Below, in pieces: positions 33,855-41,241 of a DNA stretch of 64,000 bases (positions are counted from its first letter, which is position 1; each line of letters opens with the position of its first letter). The DNA is taken from positions 3,293,001-3,357,000 of the forward strand of contig NZ_CP116339.1 of NCBI RefSeq assembly GCF_028198165.1, given 5' to 3'. Source of the DNA: Pseudoxanthomonas sp. JBR18. Lineage in GTDB: Bacteria > Pseudomonadota > Gammaproteobacteria > Xanthomonadales > Xanthomonadaceae. The notes beneath the pieces are model-generated. The model made no database searches. It worked only from the letters and a program-made list of their open reading frames with translations, and had not been told where the DNA came from. Both the position numbers and the translations under genes were made by a program.

Positions 33855-34616
33855 ATGTTGAACGCACCCACCACCACCCTGATCACCGGCGGCAGCCGCG
33901 GCCTGGGCCGCAATGCCGCGCTCGCCCTGGCCGCTGCCGGTGGCGATGTCATCCTGACCTACCACCAGCGCAGCGACGCGGCCGACGAAGTGGTGGCCCA
34001 GCTCCAGGCACTGGGCCGCAACGCGGCCGCGCTGCGCCTGGATGTGGCCGACGCCAACTCCTTCCCGGCCTTTGCCGGGCAGGTGAAGGATGTCCTGGCC
34101 GGCTGGGGACGCGACCGTCTCGACGCCCTGGTCAACAATGCCGGCACCAGCCTGCATGCCTCGATCGCCGACACGACCCAGGCGCAGTTCGACGAGGTCG
34201 TCGCCGTGCACCTGAAGGCGCCGTTCTTCCTCACCCAGGCGCTGCTGCCGCTGATCGCCGACGGCGGCCGCATCCTCAACGTGTCCAGCGGGCTGGCGCG
34301 TTTCGCGCTGCCGGGCAGTTCGGCCTACGCGATGATGAAGGGCGGCATCGAGGTCTTCACCCGCTACCTGGCGCGCGAGCTGGGCGAGCGCGGCATCAGC
34401 GCCAACACCCTGGCCCCCGGCGCGATCGAGACCGATTTTTCCGGCGGCATGGTCCGCGACAACCCGCAGGTCAATGCCATGGTGGGGCAGAACACCGCGC
34501 TGGGCCGGGCCGGCAAGCCGGACGACATCGGGCCGGTGGTGCTGGCCCTGCTGTCGCCCAAGACGCACTGGGTCAACGGCCAGCGCGTGGAGGCGTCGGG
34601 CGGCATGTTTCTCTGA
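33855..34616 (+). CDS. SDR-family oxidoreductase
   Basis: The 253-residue classical short-chain dehydrogenase has the NAD(P) motif TGGSRGLGRN at 10-19, the NNAG motif (LVNNAG), the catalytic Ser in NVSSGLARF and the YxxxK pair in SAYAMMKGGIE, and ends in the usual WVNGQRVEASGGMFL. The Arg after the first Gly pair suggests a preference for NADP(H). The substrate is unknown. The start ATG 33855 is taken because the fold begins directly after it; an upstream in-frame start at 33765 would run through the promoter. It is divergent from the LysR gene. Confidence 0.9.
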   Translation: MLNAPTTTLITGGSRGLGRNAALALAAAGGDVILTYHQRSDAADEVVAQLQALGRNAAALRLDVADANSFPAFAGQVKDVLAGWGRDRLDALVNNAGTSLHASIADTTQAQFDEVVAVHLKAPFFLTQALLPLIADGGRILNVSSGLARFALPGSSAYAMMKGGIEVFTRYLARELGERGISANTLAPGAIETDFSGGMVRDNPQVNAMVGQNTALGRAGKPDDIGPVVLALLSPKTHWVNGQRVEASGGMFL

Positions 34617-34726
34617 GCGACCTCCAAACCCGCAGGGCAGTCCCGGAGCGTTGCAGGTTCCGGGCTGCACGTTGCGTGCGCGACACGGCACACTAGCGCC
34701 CCTCCGTTCAGCGTGAGGCCGAGGCG

Positions 34727-35752
34727 ATGTCGCGCAACAAGCCTAATTTCCAACAGATCGCCGAACTGGCCGGCGTCAGTCCCAGTACCGTGGACCGCGT
34801 GCTCAACGACCGTGGCGGCGTGTCCGAAGCGCGCCGCAAGAAGGTGCTCGAAGCCGCGCGCAAGCTGGGGACCGGGCGGGTGTTGCCCAGCGCGGTGCGC
34901 GGCTCGATGCATTTCGACATCATCCGCACCAAGGCCGAGAACGAGTTCTCGCGTCGTATGGAGCTGGCCTTGCAGCGCGTGGCCAGCATGCTGGGCAAGG
35001 ACATCGTCCTGCACCGCAGTGTGTGGGCTTCCGAGGACCAGAGCGCGCTGGTGCGCTTCATCACCCGTCCGCGCCATCGCCGGCATGGGTTGATCATGGT
35101 GGCCGGCGATACCCCCGAGGTGCGTGGCGCGCTGGAAACGGCGGTGTCCAACGGCATGCCGGCGGTGTTGATGGTCAATAACCTGCCGGACCTGGCCCAG
35201 GCCGTCCCCTACGTGGGCGTGGACAATCGCGCGGCCGGCGCGACCGCGGCGTTGCTGATGGGGCGTTTCCTGCGCCGTCAGGGGCGGGTGTTGATGCTCA
35301 CTGGATCAGCCAATTTCCAGCCCTACCGCGAGCGTTCCGAGGGTTTCATGCAGGTCATGGACCGGGACTTCCCCGGGTTGGAGCTGATCGGACCGATCGA
35401 CATGCGCGACGACGACGCGCTGGCCGAGGCGACCGTGCGCGGCGCCCTGCGGGGCGAAACACCGCTGGTAGGCCTGTATGGCAATGGCCAGGGCACCTTG
35501 GGGGCCGATCGGGCCATGGGGCGCCTGCGTCCGGGCGAGCGGCCCATCTGGATCACCCATGAGTCCACGCCGCAGCACGATGCGCTGCTCAACGCCGGCC
35601 GCATCCACATCCTGATCGACCAGGACCCGGAGACGCAGGCCCTGCATGGCATGCAGCACCTGCTCCACGCCAACCATGACGGTCCGGCGCCAGCGGTGGC
35701 GCAGACCCGCTTCCACATCATCACCTCGGAAAACATGCCCGCGCTGGGCTGA
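34727..35752 (+). CDS. LacI-family transcriptional regulator
   Basis: The 341-residue protein has a LacI HTH (NFQQIAELAGVSPSTVDRVL, residues 7-26) and a periplasmic-binding core of the type found in regulators with a LacI N-terminus and a peripla-BP-like sensor (VGVDNRAAGATAALLMGRF, GLYGNGQGTLGADRAMG). The target is not clear because the genes on both sides have other controls and no sugar genes are adjacent. It follows the SDR gene by 110 bp on the same strand and is followed by 220 bp with no gene. Confidence 0.88.
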   Translation: MSRNKPNFQQIAELAGVSPSTVDRVLNDRGGVSEARRKKVLEAARKLGTGRVLPSAVRGSMHFDIIRTKAENEFSRRMELALQRVASMLGKDIVLHRSVWASEDQSALVRFITRPRHRRHGLIMVAGDTPEVRGALETAVSNGMPAVLMVNNLPDLAQAVPYVGVDNRAAGATAALLMGRFLRRQGRVLMLTGSANFQPYRERSEGFMQVMDRDFPGLELIGPIDMRDDDALAEATVRGALRGETPLVGLYGNGQGTLGADRAMGRLRPGERPIWITHESTPQHDALLNAGRIHILIDQDPETQALHGMQHLLHANHDGPAPAVAQTRFHIITSENMPALG

Positions 35753-35915
35753 GGCTTTCCCCTAGGCTTCCGTTAGCACGCCTAAGCCGTGGCGCGGATA
35801 TTCGGCAAGCGCCGCCAGGGCAGTCCGGCCTCGCGTCCTATGCCGCGTTTGGCCCGGCGCTAAATGTGCATTGGTCTTGGCGTGGCCCAGGCGCGCATCC
35901 ACGTGGGCGAGTGGC

Positions 35916-35948
35916 AAAAAAGACAAAGGCCGCGAAAGCGGCCCTTGT
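35916..35948 (-). terminator. Intrinsic terminator of the small gene at 35974
   Basis: A stem ACAAGGGCCGC / GCGGCCTTTGT with a 4-nt loop and one mismatch is followed on the minus strand by TCTTTTTT. It lies 25 bp after the stop of the 60-residue gene. Confidence 0.8.
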
Positions 35949-35973
35949 TGTCATGGGGTCGAAACGACGGCGG

Positions 35974-36156
35974 TCAGTTGGTGCCTTCCTGTCCGTCGAC
36001 CTTCTTCAACACGCGGGTGTTGCCGAGCACTTCCACCCGGCCACCGGCCTTGCGGAACGCTTCCAGGTCGGCCTGCAGCCGCTCGTGGGTGAGCGCGCCG
36101 CCCTTTTCGCCGGACTTGTTCTTGGCCATGGTCATCTTCGAGCTGGTACGGGCCAT
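35974..36156 (-). CDS. Small basic protein of unknown function
   Basis: The 60-residue product begins MARTSSKMTMAKNKSGEKGG and then reads as a single amphipathic helix and a small beta unit (RLQADLEAFRKAGGRVEVLGNTRVLKKVD). Codon use is normal for the window, a good ribosome site (GGAGATCC) lies ahead of the ATG, and a clean terminator follows, so I think it is a real gene. No known domain is recognised. A later ATG (MAKNKSGEKGG, at 36126) could also be the start. Confidence 0.72.
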   Translation of the reverse strand: MARTSSKMTMAKNKSGEKGGALTHERLQADLEAFRKAGGRVEVLGNTRVLKKVDGQEGTN

Positions 36157-36172
36157 TTTTGGATCTCCTGAT

Positions 36173-36505
36173 TCAGTACATCGTCAAAGGGATGCCGCGA
36201 CGCAGCTGGTCATGGTGGACCTGCCGCACATCGCGACAATAGGGGGCGCCCATCACGAAGCGGCGGCAGACATCGGGCCGCGACGCATAGATGGAGCACC
36301 CCATCTCGGGGTCGACCGCCACGCACCAGCCCTCTTCGTCGCGGGCCATGACGTGCAGTCCGTCGTGGGTGTAGTCGGTCAGGTGGGAGGGCACCCGGTC
36401 GTCCGGGTCCAGGACCACGGTCAGCCGGCAACAGATCGCATCACAGCCCCCGCACTGCACGCTGGGGTCCACGTCGCTGCCGCCCTGCGTCTTACTGCAG
36501 CTCAT
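36173..36505 (-). CDS. YkgJ-family cysteine cluster protein
   Basis: The 110-residue protein carries the YkgJ CxxC/Cys cluster: CGGCDAICCRL near 18-28, then GWCVAVDPEMGCSIYASRPDVC near 60-80 and PYC. In this family the cysteines are thought to bind zinc or an iron-sulfur cluster; the role is unknown. The start ATG overlaps the stop of the upstream methyltransferase by ATGA, so translation of the two is coupled and they may act together. Confidence 0.85.
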   Translation of the reverse strand: MSCSKTQGGSDVDPSVQCGGCDAICCRLTVVLDPDDRVPSHLTDYTHDGLHVMARDEEGWCVAVDPEMGCSIYASRPDVCRRFVMGAPYCRDVRQVHHDQLRRGIPLTMY

Positions 36506-37164
36506 GCGGTGCCCACCAGGCCACGCGCGTAGACCAGCAGCTGTGCCAGTCGGGCGCCACCCTTGCCCGAGGGCAGGCGCGGCGTGGCCAGCTGGAAGCC
36601 GTGACTGGCCAGTTCGCGGGTGAAGACCCCGGCATGGCCACGACCGGGGTCGCTGATGATGATCTCGCAGGCCGGCCGCGCCAGGGTGGGCAGCAGCGCG
36701 GCCAGGGCCAGCGCGGGCCCGCGCTCGTAGAGCACATCGCCGCCGATGATCAGGTCGAAGCGTCCCATGCTCTGGCTGCCGGTCAGCCAGTCCAGGCGCC
36801 GGTAGGCGACCGCGTCCAGGCCGTTGAGGGCGGCGTTGTAGGCCAGGAACACTTCGGCCAGCGGGTGGTGATCGCTGGCGACCACGTCGGCGCCACGTGC
36901 GCGCAGCACCAGGCTGGCAAGGCCAAGGCCGCAACCCAGTTCCAGTACGCGCTTGCCGGCGACAGCGTAGCTGGCCATCGCCTGGGCCAGCAGTTCGCCC
37001 GCCGGCCAGACGTGGCCGAACAGGCTCCACTGCGCCGAAGAGATCCCGGCGGTCTCGGCCAGCGCATCGGGATCTGCGAATTGCTGCAGATCGCTCAAGG
37101 CGCGGATACGGAGATGCTGGTCGCCGAAGTCATAGTGGGAAATGAGGGTCTGATAGCCCGACAC
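36502..37164 (-). CDS. Class I SAM-dependent methyltransferase (lysine-MTase-like)
   Basis: The 220-residue protein has the SAM-binding motif VLELGCGLGLASLVL (about 71-85) and the downstream acidic VVASDHHP and LIIGGDVLYE blocks. This last block (D-x-x-Y-E) together with the GCGLGL motif resembles the METTL21/nicotinamide N-methyltransferase-like group, whose members modify protein lysines. The target is unknown. The start is GTG 37164, followed by SGYQTLISHYDFG as expected. It overlaps the YkgJ-family gene by 4 bp. Confidence 0.82.
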   Translation of the reverse strand: MSGYQTLISHYDFGDQHLRIRALSDLQQFADPDALAETAGISSAQWSLFGHVWPAGELLAQAMASYAVAGKRVLELGCGLGLASLVLRARGADVVASDHHPLAEVFLAYNAALNGLDAVAYRRLDWLTGSQSMGRFDLIIGGDVLYERGPALALAALLPTLARPACEIIISDPGRGHAGVFTRELASHGFQLATPRLPSGKGGARLAQLLVYARGLVGTA

Positions 37165-37372
37165 GGGCGCTCCCGAGGGTCGCCGCTGGCGTGCACGCCA
37201 ACGAACCGGAGGAAAGAGAGCGAGAGACGGGCGCCGAAGGTGGCCGGACGAAACGCGCGCGAAGCAGCGTGGAACCTGCGCGAGTGTAGCACGTCGTGTT
37301 CCACGCCGGCTTCACCGCGCCTGAATCGGGCCATGGCCAGGCATGGCCCGATTCGCCGGTGACCACAGGGGC

Positions 37373-38479
37373 TCAGGCGTTGGCCGTTTCGGGCAAAGCG
37401 GGGTAGTCGATGTAGCCCTCGGCACCACCGCCATACAGGGTCTGCTGGTTGAAATCGGCCAGTGGCGCGTCGCGGCGCAGGCGCTCAACCAGGTCCGGGT
37501 TGGCGATGAACGGGCGTCCGAACGCCACCGCATCGGCCTTGCCGGCTTCCAGCGCGGCCACGGCCATGGCTTTGTCGTAGCCGTTGTTGACGATCCACGG
37601 GCCACTGAATTTCGCCTTCAGCGCGGCGTAGTCGAAGGCGATGTTGTCGCGCGGGCCGCCGGTGGCCCCTTCGATCACGTGCACGAACGCCAGCCCCCCG
37701 ATGGCCTCCAGGCGCTCGACCGCGCGCTCGAACAGGGGCTGCGGGTTGGAATCGTGCGCGTCGTTGACCGGGGTCACGGGCGAGAGCCGCACGCCCGTGC
37801 GTCCCGCACCGATCTCGCCAGCCACCGCCTGCACGACCTCGGCCAGCAGGCGCGTACGGGCCTCGATGTTGCCGCCGTATTCGTCGGTGCGCTGGTTGCT
37901 GCCATCGCGCATGAACTGGTCGATCAGGTAGCCGTTGGCGGCATGCACCTCTACGCCGTCGAAGCCGGCCCCGATCGCGTTGCGTGCGGCGATGCGATAG
38001 TCGGCAATCAGGCCGGGAATCTCGTCCAGGCGCAGCGCCCGCGGTTCGGACACATCCTCCATGCCGTTGGCGGTGAAGGTCTGGGCCTTGGCACGCAGGG
38101 CGCTGGGCGCCACCGGCACCTGGCCCTCGGGCAGCAGGCTGACGTGGGAGATGCGCCCCACGTGCCAGAGCTGCAGCACGATCTTGCCGCCCGCGGCGTG
38201 GACCGCCTCGGTGATGGCCTTCCAGCCGGTGACCTGGGCCTCGCTATAGATGCCGGGCGTGTCCAGGTAGCCCTGGCCCAGCGGATTGATCTGGGTGGCC
38301 TCGGCGATGATCAGCCCGGCGCTGGCGCGCTGACGGTAGTAGTCGATGGCCAGCGGGGTGGGCACGCGCCCTTCGATGGCGCGGTCGCGGGTCAGCGGGG
38401 CCATCACCACGCGGTTGCCCAGGTCGATGTCGCCCAGTCGGGTGGGAGAGAACAGGATGTTGTCGTCGGTCTGGTTCAC
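37373..38479 (-). CDS. NADH:flavin oxidoreductase, Old Yellow Enzyme family (alkene reductase)
   Basis: The 368-residue FMN enzyme reduces activated C=C bonds with NAD(P)H (NemA/OYE type). Visible motifs are VMAPLTRDRA at the N-terminus, the substrate-binding His/Asn pair in GVEVHAANGYLIDQF, DGSNQRTDEYGG for FMN and the active-site Tyr region LPETANA end block. The length is usual. The start is most likely GTG 38479 (VNQTDDNILFSPTRLG); no ATG lies nearby, only one much further upstream that would add about 30 unlikely residues. It is divergent from a RidA gene, 182 bp apart. Confidence 0.9.
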   Translation of the reverse strand: MNQTDDNILFSPTRLGDIDLGNRVVMAPLTRDRAIEGRVPTPLAIDYYRQRASAGLIIAEATQINPLGQGYLDTPGIYSEAQVTGWKAITEAVHAAGGKIVLQLWHVGRISHVSLLPEGQVPVAPSALRAKAQTFTANGMEDVSEPRALRLDEIPGLIADYRIAARNAIGAGFDGVEVHAANGYLIDQFMRDGSNQRTDEYGGNIEARTRLLAEVVQAVAGEIGAGRTGVRLSPVTPVNDAHDSNPQPLFERAVERLEAIGGLAFVHVIEGATGGPRDNIAFDYAALKAKFSGPWIVNNGYDKAMAVAALEAGKADAVAFGRPFIANPDLVERLRRDAPLADFNQQTLYGGGAEGYIDYPALPETANA

Positions 38480-38631
38480 GGGTGTGCTCGCGTCAAAAGA
38501 TGTTGCGATGGTGCCCCGGCGAGTGTTGCCATTCAGTGCATCGGCCCGTGCGCGGCTGGAACGCAGCATCCAGCCGCCGGTCTTTAGCGCGCGGGTGCTT
38601 GGCAGCGGGCCGGCGCGCCGGTAGCGTGGCG

Positions 38632-38641
38632 CCCCCCCCCC
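38632..38641. repeat. Homopolymer of ten C, 20 bp before the ridA-like start
   Basis: An uninterrupted run of ten C lies upstream of the RidA-family gene. Such tracts slip easily in replication and in sequencing; here the tract is outside a coding frame but close to the ribosome site. Confidence 0.85.
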
Positions 38642-38661
38642 TCCCTCAGCAGAGTCGCCCC

Positions 38662-39003
38662 ATGATCCAGCGTTTCGATACCGGCCCACGCATGTCCGAG
38701 ATGACCGTCCACAACGGCGTGGCCTATCTGGCCGGGCAGATCGCCGAGGCCGGTGGCGACATCGGCGCGCAGACCCGCGAGGTGCTGGGACACATCGACG
38801 CACTGCTGGCCCAGGCCGGCACGGACAAGTCCAAGGTGCTGCGCGCCGAGATCTTCATGGCCGATCTGACCGAGTTCGCCGGCATGAATGCCGAGTGGGA
38901 AGCCTGGGTCGTGCCGGGCCACACCCCGGCCCGCGCCACCGTGCAGGCCCAACTGGCCGATCCCAGCTGGAAGGTCGAGATCCTCATCACCGCGGCGGTC
39001 TGA
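38662..39003 (+). CDS. RidA-family protein
   Basis: The 113-residue protein belongs to the Rid/YjgF family, which hydrolyses reactive enamines/imines made by PLP enzymes. The fold-defining blocks are visible: VAYLAGQIA, ILALLAQAGTDKSKVLRAEIFMADL and a terminal GHTPARATVQAQLADPSWKVEILITA; Arg96 in PARATV aligns with the catalytic Arg of RidA. The sequence fits a Rid subfamily other than canonical RidA. ATG 38662 is chosen because it begins the conserved MIQRFDTGPRMSE; the ribosome site is weak. Confidence 0.85.
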   Translation: MIQRFDTGPRMSEMTVHNGVAYLAGQIAEAGGDIGAQTREVLGHIDALLAQAGTDKSKVLRAEIFMADLTEFAGMNAEWEAWVVPGHTPARATVQAQLADPSWKVEILITAAV

Positions 39004-39076
39004 GGCCAATGCGATGCCCCGCCTGACGCCCTCGCGCCGCCCGCGGACCCCGCCGTCCGCCGAGGGCGTCTAGGCC

Positions 39077-39241
39077 GTGCCGCGCGGCGTCGCCAAGGCC
39101 GATCTGCCGCGCAAGCGTTGCCCGGTATGCGGGCGGGACTTCACCTAGCGCAAGACGTGGGCCCGCGACTGGGAGCAGGTGGTGTACTGCTCCGATGCCT
39201 GTCGCCGGGGGACGCCGCGCCAGACTGGCGTCAAGCACTGA
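39077..39241 (+). pseudogene. DUF2256 gene broken by an amber codon
   Basis: Frame +2 from GTG 39077 encodes VPRGVAKADLPRKRCPVCGRDFT, then TAG at 39146-39148, then RKTWARDWEQVVYCSDACRR to a TGA at 39239. In the DUF2256 family the stretch is CPVCGRPFTWRKKWARDW; the stop stands exactly where the conserved Trp (TGG) belongs, so a single G-to-A change explains it. The four Cys on both sides (CPVC and YCSDAC) are intact, as is the frame after the stop. The family function is unknown (small zinc-ribbon protein). The same frame upstream has another TAG at 39071, so the start is not extended. It is a pseudogene or a case of amber read-through. Confidence 0.8.
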
Positions 39242-39268
39242 CCCTCAACAACCCGGGATATCGACACC

Positions 39269-39826
39269 ATGCAGGACGATCTGTTCGCCAGGCCTGCCGC
39301 GCCTCCCCCCAGCCTGTTCTTCGCGTTGCTCCCGTCCGAGGGCGACCAGGCGGTGCTGGATGAGGCCCTGCGTCTGCACGCCGACCGCTTCGGCCCGTCG
39401 CGGCCGATCGCGGCGGCCAAGCGGCATGTGACCCTGCTGTACCTGGGCCAGCCGCTGGACGAACAGATCCCCTCGCTGGTGCAGGGCGCGCAGCGTGCGC
39501 TGGAAACCCTGGTGTGCGACCCCTTCGTCCTGACGTTGGACCAGGTGGGGGTCTTTGGCCGCAACGCGCTGGTGCTGGCAGCCTCGCAGACCCCGCCGGC
39601 GCTCGCGCAGCTGGATGCCCGCCTGCGCGAGGCCGCCCTGCGCCAGCGCCTGCAACGAGTCAAGGCGCCGGTGCTGCACCCACATCTGACCCTGGCCCAC
39701 AACGACGGGCGCCGCGCGCCGGTGGAGGCGTGTGCGCCGGTGCGTCTGGCCTTCGATGCGTTCGTGTTACTGCGTGGCGGCGTGCCCGACGCCTACCAGG
39801 AACTGGGGCGTTGGTCGCTGGGTTAG
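39269..39826 (+). CDS. thpR: RNA 2',3'-cyclic phosphodiesterase / 2'-5' RNA ligase family
   Basis: The 185-residue two-histidine phosphoesterase has both HxTx motifs, HVTL at 53-56 and HLTL at 139-142, with matched spacing. ThpR-type enzymes hydrolyse 2',3'-cyclic phosphates in RNA and can join tRNA halves in the reverse direction; the natural substrate is not known. The start MQDDLFARPAAP is well supported by the fold beginning at SLFFALLPSEG. Its stop overlaps the convergent MFS gene by 4 bp. Confidence 0.9.
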   Translation: MQDDLFARPAAPPPSLFFALLPSEGDQAVLDEALRLHADRFGPSRPIAAAKRHVTLLYLGQPLDEQIPSLVQGAQRALETLVCDPFVLTLDQVGVFGRNALVLAASQTPPALAQLDARLREAALRQRLQRVKAPVLHPHLTLAHNDGRRAPVEACAPVRLAFDAFVLLRGGVPDAYQELGRWSLG

Positions 39827-41052
39827 GCCTGACGGCGCGCGCTGCGATCGGCCATCAGCGCCAACAGCGCGGCCGCGCCCAGCACCCCGGCGGCGATCAG
39901 CAGCGCGGTGCCGATGAAGGGAATCCGCGCCTGCGGCCCGACCGAAGCCGAATACACCGCACCGAAGAACACCGGTGAGATCACGCCGGCAATGCTGGCC
40001 ACGCTGTTGTTGGCGCCCTGCAGCTGGCCCTGCTCGGACTCGGACACGCGCTGGGTCATCAGCGATTGCAGCGTCGGCATGGCCAGTCCCCATAGGGCGT
40101 TGGGAAAGATCGCCGCCACGAACAGCCACCCGGTCGGGGCCAGGCCCATCAGGACCATGCCCACCACGCCGAAGCCCAGCCCGACCACCAGCGTGCGGCG
40201 GTCGCCGTAGCGCTGCACCATGGGCGCGGTCAGCGTGCCTTGGACCACCATGTCCAGCGCGCCCACCAACGCCAGCAGCAGGCCCACCTGCCACGGGCCC
40301 CAGCCGTAGCGGGCCGCCGCGTACAGCACGAACACCGCCGAGAACACGTGGTGGGCGAAGTACAGCAGGAAGTTCACCGTCGCCAGCCCGGACAGTTCCC
40401 GGTGCGAGCGCAACAGGCGTAGCGCGCCCAGCGGATTGGCGCGCGACCAGGCAAAGGCCATGCGCCGCTCGGCCGGCAGGGATTCGGGCAGTACGAACAG
40501 TCCATAGCAGAACGCCAGCGCGCTCATCGCCGCCGCCGCCCAGAACGGCGCGCGCGGCGACCACTCGCCCAGCACCCCACCCAGCAGCGGCCCGGCGACA
40601 AAGCCGGCGCTGAAGGCCGCACCGATCAGGCCGTAGCCACGCGCCCGGTTTTCGGGCGCGGTGATGTCGGCCATGTACGCGTAGACCGTGGTGAAGCTGG
40701 CGGTGGTGATGCCAGAGATGATCCGGCCGGCGGCCAGCCACCACAGGTTGGGCGCCACGGCCATCAGCAGGTAGTCCACGGCCAGGCCGGCGGTGGACAT
40801 CAGGATCACCGGGCGGCGCCCGTAGCGGTCCGACAAGGACCCCACCACCGGCGAGACCAGGAACTGCATCAGCGCCCACAGCGCGACGAACACGCCGTTG
40901 ATCAGCCCGGCCCGCGCGCTGGAACCGCTGAACTGTTCGATCAGGTGCGGCAGCACCGGGATGATGATGCCCATGGCCACGATGTCGAGCATCGCGGTGA
41001 CCAGGATGAAGGCGACGGCGGCCTTGCCGGCACGGAACACGGGGAGGGGCAT
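39823..41052 (-). CDS. MFS transporter, TetA-like drug:H+ antiporter group
   Basis: The 409-residue protein has twelve membrane spans and the DHA1 signature. Motif A after span 2 reads GSLSDRYGRRPVIL, typical of TetA/tetracycline-efflux-like DHA1 pumps, with motif C-like GxxxGPLLGG near 155-165 (FVAGPLLGGVLG) and the D-rich GAALDMV (span 8) region. Relatives are called TCR/Tet family MFS transporters and export various drugs; the substrate here is unknown. I take ATG 41052 (MPLPVFRAGKAAVAF) as start; longer frames upstream overlap non-conserved sequence. The gene is divergent from comEC. Confidence 0.88.
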   Translation of the reverse strand: MPLPVFRAGKAAVAFILVTAMLDIVAMGIIIPVLPHLIEQFSGSSARAGLINGVFVALWALMQFLVSPVVGSLSDRYGRRPVILMSTAGLAVDYLLMAVAPNLWWLAAGRIISGITTASFTTVYAYMADITAPENRARGYGLIGAAFSAGFVAGPLLGGVLGEWSPRAPFWAAAAMSALAFCYGLFVLPESLPAERRMAFAWSRANPLGALRLLRSHRELSGLATVNFLLYFAHHVFSAVFVLYAAARYGWGPWQVGLLLALVGALDMVVQGTLTAPMVQRYGDRRTLVVGLGFGVVGMVLMGLAPTGWLFVAAIFPNALWGLAMPTLQSLMTQRVSESEQGQLQGANNSVASIAGVISPVFFGAVYSASVGPQARIPFIGTALLIAAGVLGAAALLALMADRSARRQA

Positions 41053-41241
41053 GGCGCTGGGGATCTCGACGTGGCGACGATCAGGGCGCCGCGCGGGCGC
41101 CGATGGTAACGCGCGGCCGCCGACAGGCCGCGGTCCGCGCGGGATTCGGATTTCCCCCACCTCCCAGGTCGCCTCCGGCCGATGGCACCAGGGCAGCGCC
41201 CCCGTGATTCTAGTGGCGTCATGGAAGACGGAGCTGCGCGT

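Noticed and set aside
41182..41241. Earlier starts of comEC at 41182 and 41221
   Set aside because: No ribosome site precedes them; the GGAG box fits the ATG at 41242.
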